Part shown: piece after piece, positions 9,558-17,500 of the stretch | Position numbering within the stretch: position 1 is the stretch's first letter | Layout: each line of letters opens with the position of its first letter | DNA from: Actinidia chinensis | Lineage: Eukaryota > Streptophyta > Magnoliopsida > Ericales > Actinidiaceae | DNA length: 17,500 nucleotides | Assembly (NCBI GenBank): GCA_009663005.1 | Contig: VIGQ01001477.1 | Span: forward strand, 1 to 17,500 | Direction of reading: 5' to 3' | The notes under the pieces: model-generated | Databases searched by the model: none | What the model saw: the letters and a program-made list of their open reading frames with translations, nothing else | What the model was told of the DNA's origin: nothing | Made by a program: the position numbers and the translations under genes

Positions 9558-10670
9558 TGATTATTTCGTCCTGGAATATTAGAGGCTTGAACATGCCTCT
9601 AAAACAAAATGGGGTTCTTAATCATATTAGGAATAATAAAGTAGTTATTATGGGAATTTTGGAAACAAAGATTAAGAGCAAGAATGTTGGGAATTGTGAA
9701 GAAGAAGTTCAGGAGTTGGCAAACAACTGACAACTTTCAGCAGGACCCGAATGGAAGAATAATGATCTTATGGCAAGAAGACAAGGTGAGCATAGAAGTT
9801 AAGGAGAGCAATGCCCAGGTGATTCATTGTCTGGCTACGTGTAAATCTACTTCAAAAAAATTCTATGTCAGTTTTGTTTATGCTTATAACAAGGTTGTTC
9901 GTAGAAGGAATTTATGGGAAAGTCTAAGGAAGTTTAATTCCTCAGTTGAGCTTCCTTGGCTTCTCATGGGTGATTTTAACAATGTTCTAAATAGTGATGA
10001 GAAAATTAATGGGCTGCCAGTTAATCCATATGAGACAAGAGATTTTCAAAGATGTTGTTATGATCTTAGCTTGTCTGATTTGAGACATACTGGGCTTTAC
10101 TATACATGGACTAACAATTCAGTATGGAGTAAATTGGACAGGGCTATGGTAAACATTAGATGGGTCCAGGAAGGGTTACAAGCTATGGCCAATTTTGGGC
10201 TTCCTGGCAAATGCTCTGACCATTCCCCATGTGTGGTTGCTATGTTTGATATGGAAGACCAAGGTGTTAAGCCGTTTAAATTTTTCAACATGTGGGCACA
10301 GCACGCTGATTTTCTTGATTTAGTCAACAGGGTGTGGGGTATTCAGGTTCATGGAACGGCAATGTATAAGCTTTGCAGGAAGTTAAAGGCTTTAAAGCAG
10401 CCCCTAAAGGAGTTGAATAAACTCCATTTCTCCCATATTTCTGCCAGAGCAGCGGCTGCCGAAGGTGATCTCCTGCAGTGCCAGCAGATGTTGCATGATA
10501 ATCCGAGGGATGAGACCCTTCAAAATAATATTGCTGATCTAAGGAAGAAGGCAACAAGGCTAGCAGAGGCTGAACTAAGCTATTGCTCCCAGTTGCCAAG
10601 TCCAAGTTTATCAAGAACAGTGACAGAGGAACGAAATTTTTCCATGATCTCATTAAAAGCAACAAAGTGA
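9557..10670 (+). other. ORF2 APE-type endonuclease domain, split by one frameshift
   Basis: The first piece starts MIISSWNIRGLN, the standard start of plant LINE ORF2, with Asn7 and Glu36 (GILETKIK) matching the metal-binding Asn and Glu of APE-like nucleases. Its frame stops at 9728-9730. The second piece contains YAYN, the GDFN motif (9969-9980, Asp and Asn), YYTWTNN, SKLDR (about 10128-10142) and the catalytic SDH (10215-10223). All key endonuclease motifs therefore survive, only in two frames. The 58-codon first piece is easy to overlook because it is short. Confidence 0.88.
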
Positions 10671-12292
10671 GAAACCAGATTGTCTCGCTGCTAGATGCAA
10701 ATGGGGTGTTGACCACTTCTCCTCAACAAGTCAGCTCTCTTTTTGTTCGATATTATATGAGTCTTTTGGGCACAAGTATGGACTGTCAGAGCATAGAAAA
10801 TGAGCTCCTCATGGAGGGTAATGGGGTTAGTGATACCCAAGGGATGGATTTGATCAGACCTGTGGTTGATGAGGAAATTAAAGCTGCGCTTTTTGGCATA
10901 GGAGATGATAAAGCTCCGGGGCCAGATGGGTACTCTGCGTGCTTTTTCAAAAAGTCCTGGAGTATTATTGGAGAGGATGTCTGTTCAGCAATTAAGGAGT
11001 TCTTCATGTCGGGAAGTATCCTTAAACAAATCAACCATGCAATAATTGCATTGGTGCCCAAATCAGAAAATGCGAATAGAGTTGAGGATTTTAGACCAAT
11101 ATCTTGCTGTAATGTGGTTTACAAGATCATTTCCAAAATTCTAGCATCGAGACTAAGTCCAATCTTGGAAAGCCTTATTGATCCGGCCCAGTCAGCGTTT
11201 GTTCCTAATAGAAGCATGGTTGAAAACATTTACATGGTGCAGGAGTTGTTGCGGAAATATACCTGGAACAGAATTTCTCCGAGGTGCATTATGAAGGTGG
11301 ACCTTAGAAAAGCGTATGATACAGTTAACTGGGAGTTTTTGGAGAGTGTTCTCTTGGGTCTTAAGTTCCCTCCTATGTTTGTCAATTGGATTATGCAGTG
11401 TGTGGTAACAACTTCCTACTCTCTATCCATAAATGGAAATCTTCATGGTTTCTTTAAGGGTAAGCAAGGGTTAAGGCAAGGTGATCCGCTTTCGCCATTC
11501 TTATTTGCTATTTGTCTGGAAATGTTATCTAGAAAGCTGGGTAGGCTGAAAAGGAGCCCAGAGTTCAACTATCACCCCAAGTGCCTAGAGTTGTCTATTA
11601 CCCATCTTGCGTTTGCTGATGACTTAATTCTCTTTACTAGGGGAGATGCCACTTCAGTGAGGTTAACAATGGAATGTCTGCAGCAGTTTGGGAATTATTC
11701 AGGGCTAAGAGTAAATGCATCCAAGTCCTGTGTGTTTATGGCAGGGATTTGTACAGAGGAAATGGAAGAGATAAAAGCCATTACTGGGTTCAACAAAGGA
11801 GAATTCCCATTCAGATATTTGGGTATTCCGATAGCAGCGCGCAGGCTTACCATTGATCAGTTTAGTCCTCTCATTAACAAAATTTCGGAGTATATTAATG
11901 CCTGGGCAGGGGCATCCCTCTCGTATGCAGGAAGATGTGAGTTAATCAAAGCGGTTTTGCAAGGGGTAGAATGTTTTTGGCTGTCTATTCTTCCAATTCC
12001 AGTGGGCGTCAGAGACAGAGTTGCTTCTTTATGCAGGAATTTTTTATGGGGAGGGAAAGTAACTGCTTCTAAGAAGGCCTTGGTGGCTTGGAAAGAAATC
12101 TGTAGGCCAAAGGGGGAAGGAGGTTTAGGTTTCATTGACCTAAACGCTTGGAACTGGGCTCTATTGGCTAAAGCTCTGTGGAACCTGCAGTCGAACAAAA
12201 ATACTCTATGGGTGAAATGGATTAACCATGTGTATATGAAAGATACTAATTTCTGGGAATATACGCCTCGAAACAAGACTCACAAATGGTGA
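10583..12292 (+). other. ORF2 reverse transcriptase domain
   Basis: Open for 569 codons, of which roughly the first few overlap the end of the endonuclease frame. Residues counted from 10583: APGPDG at 111-116, RPIS at 171-174, motif A with catalytic Asp240 (KVDLRKAYD), QGLRQGDPLSP at 295-305, and motif C AFADD with Asp346 and Asp347 (11618-11623). The order and spacing match a LINE RVT_1 domain, and the thumb-like region WGG and WKEI motifs follow. The catalytic residues are intact, so the RT region alone could be active if it were expressed. It ends at a stop just after KTHKW. Confidence 0.93.
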
Positions 12293-12965
12293 GGCAGTTG
12301 AGTGCAATCAGAGACAAGATCATAGCAGCAGAAGGGTCGCGAGATGCAGCTCTGGACAGAATCAATCAATGGGCATCCCAGAATTCTTTTAATGTAAAGG
12401 CGTGTTATGATTTCTTTAGAAACAAAGGGGCTAAGTTGCACGGGTCCAAAATTATCTGGCATAGCTCTATCATTCCCAAACATTCATTTATTTTATGGCT
12501 GGGCCTCAAAGGAAAGCTTCTTACGAGAGATAGAATGGCTGAACTGACTGAAGTAACATTGACACGACACATCATGTGTTACTGAGTTTCTAGCAGTTCC
12601 CCTATGGAGTCTTCATGGATCATCTTTGGTTTCGATAAGCCTTTCCAACGTGATCCCAATGCAGGTGTGGGTAGCTGGTAGATAGAGTTCGCACCGCAGT
12701 ACAAAGGTTTGGCTGGGGATTCACTAGGGAGTGACTTACACTAAGGCAGAGCCATTAAATGATCATTAAGGAGGGTCGAGGAACAGGAGCCCAAGCTACA
12801 GCGAAGAAGATTGGCATTGCGTGTGCGGTCTACTGTCTATGGAAGCATAGAAATTCAAGAATGTTCGAAGGAAAGATTACGCACCCCTCCAGCATGATCA
12901 GGGACATCAAAATTCAAATTTATAGATCATTACATGGGCTGTACCCGAACTTCATGAATTTGTGA
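12286..12965 (+). other. ORF2 C-terminal (zf-RVT-like) region, damaged
   Basis: The first piece (12286-12585) reads NSFNVKACYDFFRN and SIIPKHSFILWLGLKGKLLTRDR, typical of the region after RT in plant LINEs that precedes the Cys/His zf-RVT motif. The frame then stops at 12583-12585. The expected second Cys-X2-Cys and His-X-Cys parts are not readable over 12586-12758, suggesting deletion or rearrangement. The last piece (12759-12965) resembles the usual LINE tail, with YCLWKHRNSRMFEGK and a stop at 12963-12965. Confidence 0.75.
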
Positions 12966-13306
12966 TTCTGCACAAAATCAAGGGGTTATTGCGGATGCTG
13001 GTCTCCTAGCTTTTGTGGATATTGCTGCGATTCATTGTAGACATTGTCTATCTATGGCCTATTTTGAGTTGTAGTTCTGGCCATCATAGTTGTTTTGGGG
13101 TCTGTTTTTTCCCGCATGTGGGGCTTGGTTTTATGGCCCATCAGGGCTTTCGTGCATGTATGTGTTGCTGTCAAGTATTTTTGTTGCCTGTTTCCCATTG
13201 TAATGTTTGTTCCCAGGTCTTTGACCTTTTGTCTGCCTCTTGGTAAGTCCGGAGGCCCATTCATTTGATCAAATATACTCTTTTTACCTTGATCAAAAAA
13301 AAAAAA
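12966..13306 (+). other. LINE 3' UTR and poly(A) tail
   Basis: About 330 nt of non-coding sequence, T-rich in part, ending in TTGATC followed by 12 A residues (13295-13306). The last two A residues are also the first bases of the duplicated target. The A tail supports retrotransposition from an RNA template and sets the plus-strand orientation. Confidence 0.85.
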
Positions 13307-13319
13307 GAAAGAGCCTCAG
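13305..13319. repeat. LINE target-site duplication, right copy
   Basis: AAGAAAGAGCCTCAG, the same 18S word as the left copy but missing one T. It follows the LINE poly(A) directly, and 18S sequence resumes after it with TCAAATCCTTACTATG. Confidence 0.85.
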
Positions 13320-13587
13320 TCCTTGTTGTCAAATCCTTACTATGTTCTGTGGAAACCTAGGTAAGTTTCCCGTGTTGATGTCAAATAGTAAGCCGAGGCT
13401 CCACTCATGGTGGTTTGCCCTTCCGTCAATTCATGGTTAAGTTTCAGCCCTTGCGACCATACTCCCCCCGGACCAAAAAACTTTTGATTTCCATAATCGG
13501 TGCAGCGGAGTTCCTAAAAGTAACATCCCGCTGATTCCCTGGTCGGGCATCGTTTATGGTTGAGACTAGGGTCGGGTCTCATGATCG

Positions 13588-13635
<48 letters not shown>

Positions 13636-14690
13636 GAAATGCTTTCGCAGTTGTTGTCTTTCATAAATCCAAGAGATTTCACCTCTGACTATGAAATCGA
13701 GATGCCCCCGACTGTCTGCCTGTTGTTAAGTCATTACTCCGATCCCGAAAAGGCCACCAGAATGAGCCCATCGAAAGTCCTATGATGTTATCCCATGCTA
13801 ATGTATCCAGAGCGTATTAGGATTGCTTTGAGCACTCTAATTTATTAAAAGTGAAGTAAACAGCGGACGGAGGCAAGACACGGCAAGTTAAGGCTAGGAG
13901 CGCTCGCCGGCAGAAGGGACGAGACGACCGGTGACACACCTGAAGGCGGAGTCCGGTCGGCCCAGACCAAATCCATATACGAGCTTTTTTAACTGCAACA
14001 ACTAAATATACGCTATTGTGATGCTGGAGATACGCAGGCGCTAGCACCAGAACTTTGTCCCTCCAATGAGATCTCGTGTTAAAGGATTTTTGATGACTCA
14101 CTTTCCATTTAACAGACTCAATGAGCCCGGTGCTCCCGTATTGTATTTATTGTTCATGTACCTCACCAAGGTGTTTCAGGGATTGAGGTATTTGCGCGGT
14201 CCTGATCTGCTTATTCCTGGTATGTGGTAGCCTGAGTTCTCAGACGCTCCTCTCATACCGGATCGAACCCTAATTCTCCGTAGTCACCCGTTAACACCAT
14301 AGTAGGACTATCTCTACCACATCGAAAGTTGATAGGGCAGAAAATGAATGCTGCGGCGTCGCCCGGCACACAAGGGTGTCCAGGGCGATAAGTTCGAGTG
14401 ATCATGAATCATCAGCAGCAACGGAGCCAAAGCCCGGCGTCGACCTTTTATCTAATAATATGCATCCCTTCCAGAGTCGGGGTTTGTTGCACGTATTAGC
14501 TCTAGAATTATACGGTTATCCGACGAGTAGTAGAGAATAGCAGAAAAGTAGGCAATATACCATCAAACCAAACTAGAACGTATGTAATGAAGCATTCGAG
14601 TTTCACAGTCGGAATTAGTTCATACTTACACATGCATGGCTAATCTTTTGGACCAGCATATGACTACTGGCAGGAGGATTCAACCAGGTA
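13305..14690 (-). rRNA. 18S rRNA, 5' part, split by LINE insertion
   Basis: Continues the 18S gene beyond the LINE on the minus strand up to its 5' end at 14690, where plus-strand CAACCAGGTA is the complement of the TACCTGGTTG start. Conserved blocks include GCATCGTTTATGGTTGAGAC (13547-13566), CCGGCAGAAGGGACGAGACG (13907-13926), GGTTTGTTGCACGTATTAGC (14481-14500) and GCATATGACTACTGGCAGGA. Between these lie numerous small insertions, including about 20 extra bases near 14530-14555, in a stretch that normally reads GAGTAGTAGATACC. The reading of a mature 18S is clearly destroyed. Confidence 0.93.
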
Positions 14691-15920
14691 GCATTCCTTT
14701 GCGGACGTTGGCATCCGCCATGAGGGGCATAGCCAAAGCAGCATCGGATAGGTCAAAGCTCGAGCACAACAGTCTTCCAAATTAAGGGTCGAACGCCTTT
14801 ACAGGTGAAGTTAAAAAAGAGTCAAAAAAGACCCATTTCCTACAAAAGATTCCCGCATCGAGAGCACGAGGGTAGTGTTGTTAAAGCACCCATGAGCCAT
14901 GCATGCAACTTCAATGCGAGGCACACATGCGGAAATGAGTGATACTTTGAGGTCACTTGCACCACAGAGTGGGTTGAAAAAAGAGAAATAGCGGTCTTTT
15001 ACAGAGAAAAAATCAATTTGATCGAGGTATACAACACAGGAACCCATGGGACACTCAGAGGTAGTAATTATATTAACTGAAGAGATATAACTGAAGAGGA
15101 TTATCAAGCTTTTTAATCATAGCGTACCGAGATGAATTACGTGCACAAAAAGCAAGGTTAAACATCAGAACTGCGCCACAGGGCCAAACACCACCCACTC
15201 GCACCGACTAAGTACCTATGCCCCGACTCCCCCAATTGAAATCACACCCCACCCCGATCAAAAAATATCATTGAGCCCGACAATAATGCAAGACATCGAG
15301 TAGAGACCCTATGAACAAATAGCACCGAAGGCACGGAAATCAAGGGACCATGGAGTTCACATTTTTCCAACCGACGCACAAGGCTGTTGTGCAGACATCC
15401 ATGAGCGATTGCAACGCCATTTTCAAAAGCAACAGTAGCATACAAACATGACCCAGCCAGCATAAGAATGTCCCTCGAGCCCATGAGATCGCACCACACG
15501 CCTAACTAGTTGCATAGGCAAAACGTAGAGCTAGCATTAGCATGCGCCCAATAGTCTATTCCACACAATTTTCGTAGCATGGCCGAGGACATCGGTCATC
15601 ATTTGACAAACCCATTTGCACACTTGAACATGCAAGCCAGCACCGCGTTGCTAGACCATGGCAACGAAATCCCATTGTGCCTTGTCAACCTAAGCATAGA
15701 GGCATGTGGGATGAGCGATGGTGGGCTGCCCTATGTTGGCTGTCGAGTCCTTCTGATCGCATGGTCTAGGCGCCTTGCATGCGCCAAGAAAGCCCTTGCA
15801 AAGAATGCCCAACTAGCCAAATGGACCAGCGTGCCACAACTCCCCTCCCGCCCACCACCCATGACTCAATCGACATAGACCAATGTTTGGACTTGGCTGC
15901 CATGGCCATGTCCAAGCAGT
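14691..15920 (-). other. Probable 5' external transcribed spacer (ETS)
   Basis: Sits immediately upstream of the 18S 5' end in the direction of rRNA transcription, so by position it should be 5' ETS. The first bases after the gene (GCATTCC on the plus strand) match the usual junction. Two diverged copies of a roughly 43-nt word (14875-14917 and 15384-15420 on the minus strand) suggest old subrepeats, which plant ETS often has. I found no Pol I start site (TATATA-R-GGGG type) on the minus strand, so the outer limit is a guess. Open frames here show no domains. Confidence 0.55.
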
Positions 15921-17500
15921 TTATCTCTTGTCGTTAGACGATGCACACAGCTATACAAGCTAATAGCCTATACTAAAGGAACAACTCGTCACTCGACGAG
16001 TCACCCAAGCAGTGCAGTACAATGAGCTAGCCAATTCGAACCTATGCACACATTGAGACTTTAGATACTGGCAATATACTAGCCATCCGACCTACCCAGA
16101 GTACACGATGTCCAGCCTCATGCCTATTTCGCAATTACTTTTGAGCATGTACATTTTCAGGACATACTTTTTTTGGCGTACGATTGCTTTATTTGTCTAC
16201 ATTAGATTGACCACAATTTATTACAATGCACTCGTATCAGAAGGCTTAGACACGGTGGCGATGTAACTGAATCACAGTTTTTCATGTTAACACGACTACA
16301 TTGGAAGCAGAGGCTCTATCATCATTTGAAGATACTTCACCGCCAAAACATATTTACTCTAGTACGCATGCAGTGATCAAATGCAAGCAAAAGACATAAA
16401 TTTTACAGCAGAGGCGACACCAAATGGAGCACGGTCACCAAATGGCATGCCAGTCGAGTTCACTAGAAATACAGGGCTACTACTGCACACACAATTATTG
16501 TGGTCGTTTGCGAAGGACCCCACCAACTGCCGTTTCGTGAAGAGCGAAATTGCAGCTGCGCTACATACCTCATAAGCAATACGTCATTGCAGTCTAGAAT
16601 TCAGATTAATCATGGTGATCTGCATCTAGCGGCGAGATTTTTGACGATAAGATTTTTATGTGCAGCAACATGCACATGGCGAATAATTTTATGACGATGT
16701 CCCCAAAGTAGGTTATATACACTCGTGAGCACCATGGTTAACTAGTGCCCATATTAGCCTAGATGTTTGTCATGTACGATAAGGACTTGTATAGTAATGG
16801 GGCACCATTGCGTGATTTTGGAGAGGGAATTTGATTGTCTCATAGGACAAAGAGTAGTGAGACCTTGAGACAGAAAAACGCAAATGACGACATAATGTTT
16901 GTGCCTGTCCTATCGTCGCAGAGCGCCATCACGCTGTCCCCAGTATATTCGTGCACAACAAAAGACCTGACTATGACTGACACTGCGGCACATGCGTCTG
17001 CCAATTAGGTAACTAGACCAACGGCAGCTTGCACACTGTGCTCCAAGTGATACTTTCAAGTCGGTGTCAACTCAGTGAATCTTGTGACGTCTCAGCGTAA
17101 GCTCACTGTTCTGGTCGAAGGTACGAGGAGAAGCGATTCCACTCGAGGACAGAGGGTAAAGATAAAAAACAAAGTAGAGAGGAGAGAGGAGAGGTGGAGG
17201 AAACATATTATGGGAAGAGCACGGAGTATAAAGGGGAAAAAGAATGGGAGGAAACGACATCGGAAAACTAAATGTAAAAGCAAGTGCAATAAATGCCGAG
17301 ATTGTCGTAGTTGTTTGTAACCAAATAGGACTAACCCCCCCTCTGAAGGTCCTCAGTGCCGATTATTACGTCTATAGCCGCAAAAACTGTGACCAGAAAT
17401 ATCAAAGAATTAAGTATAGGAGAAGAACCTACTTGAACTGCATAATCAAAAGCTTTCTTTCATGAAATTCACACATAAACAAATTAGACGTGTACATTCC
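15921..17500. other. Unassigned, possibly outer ETS or intergenic spacer
   Basis: No recognised gene, tRNA or transposon end. Short open frames at 16381-16575 and 17075-17320 lack domains. By its position upstream of the 18S it could be intergenic spacer, but no tandem subrepeats or Pol I promoter are visible to confirm this. Confidence 0.35.
17149..17285 (+). repeat. Purine-rich low-complexity tract
   Basis: Strongly A/G-biased stretch with GAGAG/GGAG words (17174-17196 is the purest part). It explains the Lys/Arg-rich open frame across it, which is unlikely to be a gene. Confidence 0.6.

Larger units (their letters stand above)
9557..12965 (+). pseudogene. LINE ORF2 (endonuclease-reverse transcriptase), frameshifted
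   Basis: ORF2 supplies the nicking endonuclease and reverse transcriptase. Here it is split into four open pieces: 9557-9730 (endonuclease start), 9684-10670 (rest of the endonuclease), 10583-12292 (RT) and 12286-12585 (C-terminal region). A last piece is readable at 12759-12965. Frame changes are a net +1 (or -2) near 9680-9710, a net -1 (or +2) near 10585-10600 and another net -1 (or +2) near 12280-12295. A stop and lost frame follow between 12586 and 12758. The total span corresponds to about 1,136 codons, somewhat short of the roughly 1,250-1,350 usual for plant LINEs, in line with loss in the C-terminal region. Not translatable as one protein. Confidence 0.92.
7308..13306 (+). mobile_element. 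Plant L1-type LINE, about 6.0 kb, inserted in 18S
   Basis: A non-LTR retrotransposon that moves by RNA copying at a nicked target. Parts in order: 5' UTR (7308-7700), ORF1 (7701-9557), ORF2 (9557-12965, frameshifted), 3' UTR (12966-13294) and a 12-A tail (13295-13306). It is flanked by duplicated 18S sequence. The domain set (DUF4283 plus CCHC in ORF1; APE-type endonuclease, RT and a zf-RVT-like C-terminal region in ORF2; no RNase H seen) fits the plant L1 clade. Both 5' UTR and tail are present, so it is close to full length. It lies antisense to the rRNA. ORF2 damage means this copy is likely immobile, although ORF1 is intact. Confidence 0.95.

Noticed and set aside
7308..13306. LINE as an R-type, rDNA-specific element
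   Set aside because: Protein domains match ordinary plant L1-type LINEs and the nick site fits relaxed L1 preference; one copy cannot show specificity.
17227..17236. TATAAAGGGG, resembling a Pol I start site
   Set aside because: Plus strand, pointing away from the rDNA, within purine-rich low complexity.

Overview
The window looks like nuclear DNA of a flowering plant, most likely a eudicot. It holds a decayed piece of 45S ribosomal DNA, a plant L1-type LINE, a Ty1/copia fragment and a hAT-like non-autonomous transposon. I recognise no cellular protein-coding gene. The species cannot be named from the sequence alone.

Layout. Positions 1-500 are AT-rich and unassigned. Positions 500-1350 hold a broken Ty1/copia integrase region on the minus strand. 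Positions 1686-2200 hold a G/C-rich, hAT-like non-autonomous element with an AT-repeat core. Positions 2201-5343 are unassigned and have no recognisable gene. From 5344 to 14690 there is one ribosomal DNA unit on the minus strand. Reading it in its own direction (descending coordinates) gives a probable 5' ETS (14691 upward), 18S, ITS1, 5.8S, ITS2 and about 700 nt of 26S, where it stops abruptly. All three rRNA parts carry many small indels and C-to-T type changes, so the unit is almost certainly a pseudogene. Positions 15921-17500 are unassigned and may be intergenic spacer.

The centre of interest is a 6.0 kb LINE (7308-13306, plus strand) inserted into the 18S gene, antisense to the rRNA. 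It is bounded by near-identical copies of the same 18S segment (7291-7307 and 13305-13319) and ends in a poly(A) tail, the signature of target-primed reverse transcription. ORF1 (618 aa, DUF4283 plus a CCHC knuckle) is intact. ORF2 begins in a UAAUG overlap with the ORF1 stop and has recognisable endonuclease and reverse-transcriptase domains with their catalytic residues. It is broken by at least three frame changes and a damaged C-terminus, so this copy is probably unable to move by itself.

How the parts relate: LINE ORF1 would bind the element RNA, and the ORF2 endonuclease and reverse transcriptase would nick and copy. The insertion splits the 18S gene into a 3' part (6716-7307) and a 5' part (13305-14690). 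The rDNA is far more indel-ridden than the LINE, which suggests a relic already decaying outside the active arrays when it was hit. The two target-site copies nevertheless differ by indels, which is an unresolved tension.
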